From positions 4,786 through 23,081 of the forward strand of contig DHLU01000235.1 in NCBI GenBank assembly GCA_002405435.1: a stretch of DNA of 18,296 nt. Reading direction: 5' to 3'. Below, in pieces: positions 1-8,300 of this stretch; positions within the stretch are counted from its first letter, which is position 1; each line of letters begins with the position of its first letter. A program made the translations under genes and the position numbers. Under the pieces are notes generated by a model. It did no database searches, was not told where the DNA came from, and saw only the letters and a list, made by a program, of their open reading frames with translations. Source of the DNA: Flavobacteriales bacterium UBA4660. GTDB taxonomy: Bacteria; Bacteroidota; Bacteroidia; Flavobacteriales_D; Sanyastnellaceae.

Positions 1-2087
1 AGGTGCCTCCACTCCTGGTCAAATCCGATGAGCCGGTATTCAAATATAACTTTCAGCGGATACAGTGACGGCGCCGCCGTGTAAAAAAAGGTGAAGTGGT
101 TTTCGTTATGGCCCACCTTCAGTCCGAGCGGCAAACCCGATGCGTCAAGTGCGCCCGACCATTCTTCCCATTTTCTGTCCTGAAGGTCGAGTTGCACATT
201 TTCTATATAGGCCAGCAAGGGTGCGCGCGGATAAACGGGCACAAGTGCGGTATTGTATCGCATCACGCCCTCGGTAGTGCCAAACCACAGGGTACCGTCA
301 CCGTTGTCATGCACGGCGTTGAGGTTTAATTCAAGGCTGCGCAATCCGTCTTCCTCACTGAAGTGGTAAAACTCCGGTGCTTCCGGGTTCATCCCATCGC
401 CTGCCTTGAGCCGGTAAAGCCCGTTGTTGGTACCCACCCACAGTGCCTTGTCAAAGTATTTGAGGAAATTCACCGAGCGGTCCTGTGCCGTAGGACCCGG
501 ATACAGGGTTTGAAAGGTGCGGCCCGTAAACAGGGCAAGTCCGTTTTTTGTCCCTACCCAAAGCCGGTTGAAACGATCGGTGCCCACACACTGGGTGCTG
601 TTATCAGGAAGGCCGTCGGCTTCCGTGAATAGGGTAACCGCCGCACCGTCGTAGCGGCACAGCCCGTCGAGGGTGGCAAACCACAGATGCCCTGCGCGGT
701 CTCTGGTGATACCCCGCACGCGCGTCGCCGGAAAACCCGGCAGACCAGAGAGCACACCGCCTTGCATGCGGCAAACCCCGTCGGCCGTGCCGATCCATAG
801 GGTACCGGCCGTATCCGCATAAAGACTCAGCACGAGGTTATCGGATAAACCCTCGCGCTCGGTAAAGTGCTGCCAGCGCTTGCCATCATACCGGTACAAG
901 CCGTCACTGGTGCCAAACCACACCACACCCGCGGTATCGCATGCGCTGGTCCATGTGCGGTTGTTGCTGCTAAACTCTCTGAGGTCGTAGTTGATGATGG
1001 TATCTTGCGTGAGCCGGCAGATGCCGCGGTCATGGGTGGAAAACCAAAGGTCGCCGTTCAGGTCTTTCACAATAGACATCACCGCGTTGCTGCTCATGCC
1101 TTCCTTCACGGTATAACTGCTGAAGGCGGTGCCGGTAAAACGGAGAAGTCCGCCGCCGTTGGTGGCCAGCCAAAGCACGCCTTCGCGGTCTACCAGCAGA
1201 TCGCGTATATCGGTATTGGGCACCCCTTGTGCTTCTGCAAACGGCTCCACGGCACTACCATCGTAACGGAAAAATCCGAACCGCGAACCCATCCAGACCT
1301 CGCCCGAAACACCTGCAGCCAGCGCCGTGATGGTGCTTACTTCGAGTCCGGTCGCAGGCTGCGCTTGCACCTGCTGCGCGGAAATCCGCACAACGCCCCT
1401 TCCTTTGGTGGCAATGGCAAATGCGGGTTGACCCTCTGCGCGCGGCCATTCCACGGCATCAAAAAGGCCTTCATCGGGAGCGGCGGGCCGGTAAACAACC
1501 TGCACAGTGGACTCAGGGGATCCAACCGTGAATGCCGCATCTTTGGTTATTACCATGATACGCCCGTCGGAAACCCTGAATATCTGCTTGATGTTGGCGC
1601 CCCAGGGATTCTGCAAACGGTCAGGTGCACGGAAAACACCCCCGCACCAAAACAGGATGCCGCGGTCGGTGCCTATCCACCAGCGCGCGCCGTCGTGAAA
1701 CAAGGCGTTAACCACAGCACCCGCATATTCAGCGGGAAGGTCCACCGCATGCGCCCGCGACGACACCACCAGGGCTACCCCCCCGATACTGCCGGCCATC
1801 AGGGTATCACGGGCCGAAAGAATACAGTTCACCTGGTTATCGGGAAGCCCTTCCTGCTGGTCGAAATTGCGGAAAGACCGCCCGTCGAAACGGCTGAGGC
1901 CTCCAAGCGATCCGATCCAGATAAAACCCTGCGCATCCTGATGCAGACAACGCAATTGACTATGCGGAAGACCCTCGCGCGTTCCGTAAGAAAGAAAGGT
2001 GTACTGCTGGGCACGTGCTGTGACCAAAGCCGCCAGAAACAGCCCTATGACAGCGGTCGTTCTCAACCCAGGCATCCGGTGCTTCAT
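1..2087 (-). CDS. Two-component regulator propeller (Reg_prop/Y_Y_Y) sensor, 3' end cut by window edge
   Basis: The gene reads open for 695 codons from the ATG at 2087 to the left edge without a stop. A signal peptide (MKHRMPGLRT, hydrophobic core, then ARA before QQ at about residue 26) sends it to the periplasm. Eleven or so Reg_prop blades follow, recognisable by W-[IFVM]-G-T-x-x-G-[LI]-x-R-[YF]-[DN]-G: WIGSLGGLSRFDG at residue 57, then WMGSRFGFFRYDG, WFGTSDGLYRYDG, WFATLDGLCRYDG, WVGTKNGL, WVGTNNGLYRL, WFGTTEGVMRYN. From about residue 635 a Y_Y_Y domain begins, with the typical FEYRLIGFDQEW near the edge. In this family the missing part is usually a transmembrane helix plus either a LytS-type histidine kinase or a hybrid kinase; that is inference. 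The ATG follows the TGA of the upstream LytTR regulator with no gap (TGAATG), implying translational coupling. A second in-frame ATG lies four codons on, but the first gives the better signal peptide. Confidence 0.93.
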   Translation of the reverse strand, partial: MKHRMPGLRTTAVIGLFLAALVTARAQQYTFLSYGTREGLPHSQLRCLHQDAQGFIWIGSLGGLSRFDGRSFRNFDQQEGLPDNQVNCILSARDTLMAGSIGGVALVVSSRAHAVDLPAEYAGAVVNALFHDGARWWIGTDRGILFWCGGVFRAPDRLQNPWGANIKQIFRVSDGRIMVITKDAAFTVGSPESTVQVVYRPAAPDEGLFDAVEWPRAEGQPAFAIATKGRGVVRISAQQVQAQPATGLEVSTITALAAGVSGEVWMGSRFGFFRYDGSAVEPFAEAQGVPNTDIRDLLVDREGVLWLATNGGGLLRFTGTAFSSYTVKEGMSSNAVMSIVKDLNGDLWFSTHDRGICRLTQDTIINYDLREFSSNNRTWTSACDTAGVVWFGTSDGLYRYDGKRWQHFTEREGLSDNLVLSLYADTAGTLWIGTADGVCRMQGGVLSGLPGFPATRVRGITRDRAGHLWFATLDGLCRYDGAAVTLFTEADGLPDNSTQCVGTDRFNRLWVGTKNGLALFTGRTFQTLYPGPTAQDRSVNFLKYFDKALWVGTNNGLYRLKAGDGMNPEAPEFYHFSEEDGLRSLELNLNAVHDNGDGTLWFGTTEGVMRYNTALVPVYPRAPLLAYIENVQLDLQDRKWEEWSGALDASGLPLGLKVGHNENHFTFFYTAAPSLYPLKVIFEYRLIGFDQEWRH

Positions 2088-2885
2088 TCAGGCCTGCGAT
2101 AATTTATCGAGAAACTCCTGCAACTTCCGCCTCGATACCGGTATGTGCGCGTTGTTGCTCATCACCGCCACATTGCCGTCTGTGCGGGTGAACTCCCGCA
2201 GGTGGTGCACGATATTGATGATGTGCGACTTATGCACCCTGAAAAACATGTGGGGGTCAAGCTTGTCTTCAAACACCTTGATGTTGCGGCTGGTCACGTA
2301 TTTTTTTCCACCGGCTACATAGATGGTCGTGTAGTTTTCGTCGGCTTCCAGGTGAATGATGTCGGTGTTTCGGATCACCGCAAAACCATCACGCGTGGGG
2401 ATAACGGTTTTTTCCACTGTGTTGGTGAGGGCGATGGATTCGAGGATATGCGACAAGCGGGCTTCCGACACGCGTTGTGTGGCTGATGCCTTTGCCACGG
2501 CCCGTTCCACGGCCTTCTTAAGCTCATCAATATCTACCGGCTTCTCAAGGTAGTCAAGCGCACTCTCGCGAATGGCCCGCAGCGTGTGTTCGCGGAATGC
2601 CGTGGTGAAAATGACCATGAAGGTACGCTGCTCCATCGATTGCAGCAAGGAAAATCCGTCTTCGCCCGGCATCATGATGTCGAGAAAAACGAGATCCGGA
2701 CTTAATTCATCCACCAGTTTTCTCGCCTCAGCCGCGCTGCCCGCCAGGCCGTCAACACGTACTTCCGGACAGTAAGACTCGAGCAACATCTTGAGGTTTT
2801 CACGGGCAAATGTTTCATCATCGACAATGATGGCCGAAATCCTGCGCGTCTTGGGCGGGTGTTTTGTGAAAGATAACTCGCGCAT
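2088..2885 (-). CDS. LytTR-family response regulator (RR1)
   Basis: This 265-residue protein has a CheY-like receiver (about residues 15-135) joined to a LytTR DNA-binding domain (about 160-265). The receiver has the acidic pair D22-D23, the predicted phospho-acceptor D69 in LVFLDIMMPG, the switch T94/T95 in VIFTTAF and the conserved K115 in LEKP. The LytTR part shows HLEADENYTTIYV, ITS-like KYVTSRNIKVFEDKL and FFRVHKSHIIN, all hallmarks of the family. No receiver residue seems to be missing. It lies directly upstream of the propeller sensor gene with touching stop and start codons, so it is the most likely partner. An 11-bp direct repeat with a 21-bp period sits 18-49 bases before its start and could be an autoregulatory LytTR site. 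It is a paralogue of the next regulator upstream; both share RVHKSHxIN and PVSRxKLxEFL. Confidence 0.95.
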   Translation of the reverse strand: MRELSFTKHPPKTRRISAIIVDDETFARENLKMLLESYCPEVRVDGLAGSAAEARKLVDELSPDLVFLDIMMPGEDGFSLLQSMEQRTFMVIFTTAFREHTLRAIRESALDYLEKPVDIDELKKAVERAVAKASATQRVSEARLSHILESIALTNTVEKTVIPTRDGFAVIRNTDIIHLEADENYTTIYVAGGKKYVTSRNIKVFEDKLDPHMFFRVHKSHIINIVHHLREFTRTDGNVAVMSNNAHIPVSRRKLQEFLDKLSQA

Positions 2886-2902
2886 AGCGCTAAGCCATCG
2901 GG

Positions 2903-2934
2903 ATTGAGGGAACGGTAGTGCTCATTGAGGGAAC
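2903..2934 (-). promoter_or_regulatory. Candidate LytTR-type operator: 11-bp direct repeat, 21-bp period
   Basis: On the minus strand GTTCCCTCAAT occurs twice, at 2934-2924 and 2913-2903, start to start exactly 21 bp apart, i.e. two helical turns. LytTR regulators are known to bind direct repeats of about 9 bp, consensus [TA][AC][CA]GTTN[AG][TG], separated by 12-13 bp, giving a 21-22 bp period. The copies here read GCAGTTCCC and ACCGTTCCC, so the GTT core and its preceding bases fit while the last two positions do not. The site is in the only sizeable gap between the two LytTR genes, close to the RR1 start codon. That RR1, RR2 or both bind it is inference. Confidence 0.5.
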
Positions 2935-2956
2935 TGCAGATTAACCCTTTATGCAG

Positions 2957-2975
2957 GGCCGACGGATGGTCGGCC
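2957..2975. repeat. Perfect 7-bp inverted repeat between the two LytTR genes
   Basis: GGCCGAC at 2957-2963 and GTCGGCC at 2969-2975 form a GC-rich 7-bp stem with a 5-base loop. It sits 22 bases past the stop of RR2 and about 22 bases before the direct repeat upstream of RR1. No T-run follows on the minus strand (CTGCATAAAGGG), so it is not a typical intrinsic terminator. It could be an mRNA stabiliser, an attenuator that lowers RR1-sensor expression, or a dyad protein site. Confidence 0.4.
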
Positions 2976-2997
2976 AGACGGCGCGGTATGAGCGTGG

Positions 2998-3792
2998 TCA
3001 ATTGTTTTCGCCTCTTCCCCTTTTGACAGCCGAGAGAAATTCACTCAGTTTGTTGCGCGAAACCGGCACGTGATAGCCATCCTGCATTACCGCCTCTCCG
3101 CCCTCGTTAGACAGGTATTCCCTGAGGTAATCCAGGTTGATCATATGCGATTTATGCACGCGAATAAAATTGTCCGGGTCCAGCGTATCTTCAAACACCT
3201 TGAGGGTCTTGGTGTCGAGGTACCTGGTGCCATCGGTGAAATAGAGCATCGTGCAGTTGTTTTCCGCCTCGAGCCTGACGATGGTGCGGGGATCTACGAT
3301 CCTGAATCCGCGGGCGTGAAAGAGTGTAATGCGCTGAGGCCGCCTGTGGTTGCGCACCATGTCGGTGAGCGATTGTAAGGACCTGAGATAATTGTCGAAA
3401 TTTTCGCGGTTGCCTGCAAAAGCGTCTCTATACGTCAGCAGCCTTGCAACCGCTGACTGCAGGTCTTCGATGTCTATCGGCTTCAGTATGTAATGAATTG
3501 CATTGGCGTTGAAGGCCTGAATGGCATAGTCCTTAAAAGCCGTGACAAAAACCACCATGAAATTTTTGTCTTCCAGGCTGTCGAGCAGATCAAACCCCTC
3601 GCTGCCACTGGGCATACGTATATCAAGAAAGACCACATCGGGCTTGAGTTGACGAATGCAGGCCAGGGCTTCTTCGACACCGGCCGCACTGCCCACCACT
3701 TCAATGTCCGGACAAAAATCAGCGAGCATCATCGCCAGGTTTTCACGGGCATGAAACTCGTCATCAACAATAAGCGCGCGAAGCCGCTGCAT
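2998..3792 (-). CDS. LytTR-family response regulator (RR2)
   Basis: This 264-residue protein has a receiver domain (residues 1-120) with D10-D11 in LIVDDE, predicted phospho-acceptor D57 in VVFLDIRMP, T84 in VFVTAF and K104 in LKP. The C-terminal LytTR domain (about 155-260) contains VRLEAENNCTMLYF, RYLDTKTLKVFEDTL and FIRVHKSHMIN. All key receiver residues are present, so it should be phosphorylatable. The start codon lies 27 bases after the hydrolase stop. It and RR1 are close paralogues in tandem, followed by a single sensor gene. It may act on the shared sensor, cross-talk with another kinase, or have a different target set. The 112-bp spacer to RR1 is much longer than other gaps in the run, so a separate RR1-sensor promoter is possible. 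Confidence 0.94.
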   Translation of the reverse strand: MQRLRALIVDDEFHARENLAMMLADFCPDIEVVGSAAGVEEALACIRQLKPDVVFLDIRMPSGSEGFDLLDSLEDKNFMVVFVTAFKDYAIQAFNANAIHYILKPIDIEDLQSAVARLLTYRDAFAGNRENFDNYLRSLQSLTDMVRNHRRPQRITLFHARGFRIVDPRTIVRLEAENNCTMLYFTDGTRYLDTKTLKVFEDTLDPDNFIRVHKSHMINLDYLREYLSNEGGEAVMQDGYHVPVSRNKLSEFLSAVKRGRGENN

Positions 3793-3819
3793 GTCTGCGA
3801 AAGTAACGATGGCGGGGTA

Positions 3820-4539
3820 CTACCTGTGCGCCATCAGCACACGACGGACAAAGGCGATAACTTCGCCGGGACATTCGAGGTGCCCCATGTGTCCGCATCC
3901 GTCAGCGAAATGCGCCACCGCACCAGGCAGCCGGCTGAGCTCTTCCTGCATCATGGCGACAGGGAGCCTGCTGTCTGCGGTACCTAAAAAGTAGTACAGC
4001 GGAAATGCGCGTGCCGCGAGCGTCGCTACATGGTCATGCCTGCGCATCATGGCCAGTATACACGATGCAACCTGCGCCTCATCCAATGATACGGCGTGGT
4101 CAATCATTTCCTCCCGCGCGGCCAAGGCCAAGGCAGGATCGTGAAAAAGGCTGTTGATCATTGTGCGCACATAGCGGTGCTTGCCTGCATAAAGGGCTTC
4201 GATGGCCCTCAGGCGGTCGCGCTGACGCTCGGGTGAATCAGCCGTGGCGGTCGAATGCAACATGCACAAACCCTCTACCCGGTGGGGCTGCTGGTGCGCG
4301 ATCTCCGCTGCCACATACCCGCCCATGGAATGTCCGATTACCAGCCATTTGCCTTCCAACCGGCTGCAAATCTCCGACGCAGCCTCCGCTATGCCGGCCA
4401 TAAGCGGCGCACCGGGCTCAGAAGCGGGCAGCGACACACAGGTATAGGATACGCCGCCGGGAAGGGCGGGCAAGAGAAATTTCCACATGGCTTCCGTTTC
4501 CAGAAAGCCGTGAATGAGCAACACATTCGGGTAAGCCAT
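3820..4539 (-). CDS. Alpha/beta-hydrolase fold enzyme
   Basis: The 239-residue protein starts MAYPNVLLIHGF, with no signal peptide, so it is cytoplasmic. It has the oxyanion-hole HGF (H10-F12), the nucleophile elbow GHSMGG with S71, a candidate acid D189 in FLGTADSRLP, and the catalytic His H217 in CGHMGHLECP. The complete Ser-Asp-His triad and usual length point to an active serine hydrolase (esterase, lipase or C-C hydrolase type); the substrate cannot be read from the sequence. It follows the Nfu gene by 32 bases and precedes RR2 by 27 bases on the same strand, so the genes are probably co-transcribed, although no functional link to the two-component system is evident. Confidence 0.9.
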   Translation of the reverse strand: MAYPNVLLIHGFLETEAMWKFLLPALPGGVSYTCVSLPASEPGAPLMAGIAEAASEICSRLEGKWLVIGHSMGGYVAAEIAHQQPHRVEGLCMLHSTATADSPERQRDRLRAIEALYAGKHRYVRTMINSLFHDPALALAAREEMIDHAVSLDEAQVASCILAMMRRHDHVATLAARAFPLYYFLGTADSRLPVAMMQEELSRLPGAVAHFADGCGHMGHLECPGEVIAFVRRVLMAHR

Positions 4540-4571
4540 AAGGCACAGACCAACGCCGTCAGAAAGAGCAA

Positions 4572-4763
4572 TCAGACCGACTCTGCCACTACCTCGGTTA
4601 CGAAACTCAGCCTGGCCTTCAGCAGGTTTTCAATGCCGCCCTTGAGCGTCTGGGTAGAAGACGGACAACCGCTGCACGAGCCCTTCAACTGCACATAGAC
4701 CTTGCCGTCGCGAAAAGCCTTAAAATCAATAGCGCCACCGTCTTGCTCAACGGCCGGACGCAC
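4572..4763 (-). CDS. NifU-like C-terminal Fe-S scaffold domain, separated from its N-terminal half by an in-frame stop
   Basis: The 63 residues from GTG 4763 are a nearly complete NifU C-terminal domain: RPAVEQDGGAIDF, then KVYVQLKGSCSGCPSSTQT with the CxxC pair that binds the cluster, then LKGGIENLLKA and TEVVAESV. The same frame extends upstream without interruption through HDDEIRFLLEEY to the TAA at 4802-4800 that ends the Nfu N-terminal domain. Those 12 extra residues are themselves typical of the domain start, so GTG 4763 lies inside the domain and is an unlikely natural start. No in-frame ATG exists after the stop. The piece is therefore best read as the second half of one broken or read-through Nfu gene rather than an independent protein. 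Confidence 0.65.
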   Translation of the reverse strand: MRPAVEQDGGAIDFKAFRDGKVYVQLKGSCSGCPSSTQTLKGGIENLLKARLSFVTEVVAESV

Positions 4764-4799
4764 ATATTCTTCCAGTAGAAAACGAATCTCATCGTCGTG

Positions 4800-5204
4800 T
4801 TAAGTGGGTTGAAAAACTGAATAGTCAATAGTTGCTGCCGCAACCGGCTTGCCGGCATCTGCCGCTCCGGCGCGCTCCACCAGTTCACGGGTAACGCTGC
4901 TGACGGCAATCTCATTTTCCGAGAGCCAGTCGCGTATATACTCACGCAGCTGCATCACAATCATCTCCCATCCAAGTGACTCGTCTTTGAGGACCGTTAC
5001 ATAATTGCCCGAAACAAATACGGACTGCACAAAGGGGAAGTTGAACAGTTCCTCGGCCAGCGCCGATGAATTGCGCGCCTCCTGTTTGGTTCTGTATTCC
5101 ACCTGAAGCCCCCCCTCGATAAGCGCCCTGTCTGCCACAAATTTCATGGCAGCCGGGTTGGGGGTCATTTCTGCATATACTGAAGTGGGAATTTTTTTAC
5201 TCAT
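4800..5204 (-). CDS. Nfu N-terminal domain protein (first part of a split Nfu-type Fe-S cluster carrier)
   Basis: The 134-residue product starts MSKKIPTSVYAEMTPNPAAMKFV, the signature TPNP-x-x-x-KF of the Nfu_N domain, and continues to FPFVQSVFVSGNYVTV and LREYIRDWLSEN, giving a full Nfu_N domain (about residues 5-95). A low-complexity Ala/Gly-rich linker (110-125) follows and then TAA at 4802-4800. In homologues the linker leads into the NifU domain carrying the CxxC pair, and here that domain follows in the same frame (to 4572). Read through, the protein would be 210 codons, a normal size for the family, with Cys at 177 and 180. Alone, this half has no cysteine and could not hold a cluster. 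The cause could be a nonsense mutation, a sequencing error, or recoding. A TAATTTTG promoter box lies just upstream. Confidence 0.8.
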   Translation of the reverse strand: MSKKIPTSVYAEMTPNPAAMKFVADRALIEGGLQVEYRTKQEARNSSALAEELFNFPFVQSVFVSGNYVTVLKDESLGWEMIVMQLREYIRDWLSENEIAVSSVTRELVERAGAADAGKPVAAATIDYSVFQPT

Positions 5205-5224
5205 GGTCTTTCAACTTAACGCTG

Positions 5225-5232
5225 CAAAATTA
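5225..5232 (-). promoter_or_regulatory. Candidate -7 promoter box (TAATTTTG) for the Nfu gene
   Basis: On the minus strand TAATTTTG fits the Bacteroidetes sigma -7 consensus TAnnTTTG, 20 bases before the ATG at 5204. No convincing TTG -33 element is seen at the usual distance upstream, so only half of the promoter is supported. It would drive the Nfu-hydrolase-RR2 run. Confidence 0.4.
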
Positions 5233-5243
5233 GTCGCTTCTCG

Positions 5244-5278
5244 TTGCCGTTTTTCCGGGCGTTGTTTCCTTAGGTTTG
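5244..5278 (+). promoter_or_regulatory. Candidate promoter (TTG / TAGGTTTG) for the amidohydrolase pair
   Basis: TAGGTTTG at 5271-5278 matches the Bacteroidetes -7 consensus TAnnTTTG. A TTG at 5244-5246 could be the -33 element, though the 24-base spacer is slightly long. Transcription would start near 5284-5287, leaving about 18 bases before the ATG at 5304. This also argues against the in-frame GTG at 5286 as the start. Confidence 0.5.
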
Positions 5279-5303
5279 CAATCAAGTGATAATCTCTCAT
5301 ACC

Positions 5304-8300
5304 ATGCGTTTGTTCAACCCATGCCTGCATACCCTCTTCTTTGCGTTTGTGTGCACCGCAGCGCTCACCCAGGAAACCTTTCCCTACAACGGCGTAAGGC
5401 CCTCTGAAGTGACCAGCGTTGCCTTCACCAATGCGGTGATCTACCAAGACTACCAGACCGTGCTCTCCGGGGCTACCCTGCTGGTTGAAAAAGGCCGGGT
5501 GGTGGCCTGCGGCAAGGAAGTCAGCATACCTGCCAACGCGGTTGTGGTCAACCTGGAAGGCAAATTCATCTACCCCTCCTTTATCGATCTCGACAGCGAC
5601 TACGGCATGCCCAAGAGTGATCCGCCGCAGCGCACTTACACCGGCCCGCAATACGGCTCCACCCGCAAGGGTGCTTTCGGCTGGAATGAGGCCATCCGCG
5701 CCGATGTCAACGCCAGTGACTGGTTTACAGGTTCGGAAGAGGCTGCCCGAGGATTGCGCGCCCAGGGGTTTGGCATGGTCCTAACCCACCTGCACGATGG
5801 CATTGCCCGCGGTACCTCCTCACTGGTCAGCCTGGGTGCCAGCGACAACCTTTCGATGATACTCCCGCGGGCTGCTGCCCATTACTCTTTCAACAAGGGC
5901 CGGAGTCAGCAGGCCTATCCCTCATCGCTCATGGGGAGTATTGCCCTGCTCAGGCAGACCTATTATGATGCTCAATGGTACGCGCAGTCAGGAAAACTCA
6001 CGGAGCGCAACCTTTCGCTCGAAGCCTTTAACGACGTGCAGGACCTGCCTCAGGTATTTGATGCCGGTGACATGTGGAACCAACTGCGTGCCGATAAGGT
6101 AGGCGATGAGTTTAATGTCCAATACATTCTGAAAGGAGCCGGTAATGAATACCACCGCATCGGCGATATACGCGCCACGAATGCCCCGCTGATTATACCC
6201 CTGAATTTTCCCAATGCGATAGACGTCAGCGATCCGCTCTCCGCGCGCCTGGTAAGCACAGAGGAAATGCTTCACTGGGAACTCGCGCCCACCAACCCCG
6301 CCCGCTTGGTTGAGGCAGGTATTGAATTTTGCATCACCGCCTCGGGTCTCTCCGACCTCAGCACCTTTCTCAAACAACTGCGCAAGGCAAGCCAGCATGG
6401 CCTGACCGAAAAAGATGCCCTCAAGGCCCTTACATACACCCCCGCACGCCTGTTGGGTGTAAAAGACGCCGGACACCTTGGCGCAGGGGCATGGGCCAAC
6501 TTCTTGATTACCTCCGGCAACCTGTTTGACAGCGAAGCCGTGCTCTATGAAAACTGGGTCCAGGGCAAACCCTATGTGCTCGAGGAAAAAAACAGCATTA
6601 ACCTCACCGGAAAATACGCACTGACCGTTGAAGGCAATACCCGCGATATGGTCATAAGCGGTGCACCTGGCAAGTACAAAGCAAAATTTTTCACCTACAG
6701 CGACAAACGCTCAGACGACGGCTCGGTAAAAAAAGACACCCTGACCACCGACATTGAGTTACAGCAGTTTGGTGAATTGCTCACCCTTGTGTACAAGACC
6801 GATGACCCTGAAACCGGAAGGGTGCGGTTGTCGGGTGACCTCGACCCCGCCACACGCGCATGGAAAGGCATAGGCGAATCACCCAAGGGGGAAAAGCTCT
6901 CGTGGTCGGCCCGTTACATCGGGGAGGCTGCCGTGTCAACACCGGCGTCGGCCCCGGTGCCTGCCGATACCAGCGCACGTCAAAACCTGGCCTCGGCCCC
7001 GGTGCCTTATCCATTCAGTGCCTATGGGTGGAAACAGGCGCCCAGACAAGAAACCGTCCTCATCAAAAACGCCACCCTCTGGACCTGCGAAGCGGATGGT
7101 ATCATAGAAAACGGGCAGCTGCTCATGTCTGGTGGGAAAATTATCGCTGCAGGCAAGACGGTGAGCACGGCCGGTTATGCCGACGTGAAAGTCATTGATG
7201 CCGCCGGAAAGCATGTAACACCGGGTATTATCGATGAGCATTCGCATATAGCGCTGGAAAGCGTCAACGAGGGCGGACAGGCCTCCAGTGCCGAAGTGGA
7301 AGAAAGCCGGGTGGTCTGGCCTGATGACATCGACATCTACCGCCAACTCGCCGGAGGTGTCACCTGCTCACAATTGCTCCACGGCAGCGCCAATCCGATC
7401 GGAGGCCAGAGCGCGCTGGTCAAACTCAAGTGGGGGGCCAATGCCGAAGCCATGCTGGTAGCCGATGCCGCACCCTTCATCAAGTTTGCCCTGGGCGAAA
7501 ATGTTAAACAGTCAAACTGGGGCGACATGGCGACCGAACGGTTTCCACAGACGCGCATGGGGGTCGAACAGGTGTATTATGACCACTTCATTCGCGCCAG
7601 GGAATATGGCGCTGCCTGGCGTAACTACATCGCCTCAATCAGCAAAAAGGACAAAAAGCGCGGTGTAAGCGGCGCTCTGCCTGCCGCGCCGCGCAGGGAT
7701 CTCGAACTGGAAGCCCTCAACCAGATTTTGCGCGGAGAACGCTACATCACCTGCCATAGCTATGTGCAAAGTGAAATCAACATGCTCATGCACGTCGCAG
7801 ATTCCATGGGCTTTAGGGTCAATACCTTCACGCATATTCTCGAAGGCTATAAGGTAGCCGACAAGATGAAAGCCCACGGAGCCGGCGGGTCTTCGTTCAG
7901 CGATTGGTGGGCCTACAAGATGGAGGTAAAAGATGCCATTCCGCACAACGGAGCCCTGATGTGGGAAAACGGCGTGACGGTAGCCTTCAACAGCGACAAT
8001 GCGGAGATGGCCCGCAGGCTCAACCAGGAAGCGGCCAAAGCCGTGAAATATGGCGAAGTGCCCGAGGCCGAAGCGCTGAAGTTCGTGACACTTAATCCGG
8101 CCAAACTGCTGCACATTGACAGCAAGACAGGCAGTCTGGCTCCGGGCAAGGATGCCGATGTGGTGATCTGGAGTGCCAACCCGCTAAGTATTTACGCACG
8201 GGCAGAAAAGACCTATGTAGAGGGCGTGTGCTACTTCGACCTCAGCCTGCAGGAACAGCAGAAAGCAGCACGCGACGCCGAGCGCGCACGCCTTATTCAG

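Noticed and set aside
867..2102. Long plus-strand open frame of 411 codons opposite the propeller sensor gene
   Set aside because: It has no recognisable domain, is rich in His, Arg and Pro typical of an antisense frame, and the minus strand encodes clear Reg_prop blades over the same bases.
5286..5303. GTG at 5286 as the start of the first amidohydrolase
   Set aside because: It adds MIISHT before a good signal peptide and lies at the predicted transcription start; ATG 5304 fits better.
5211..5651. Minus-strand open frame of 146 codons opposite the start of the amidohydrolase gene
   Set aside because: The plus strand encodes a signal peptide and the amidohydrolase N-terminal fold here; the minus-strand product matches nothing I know and would cover both promoter boxes.
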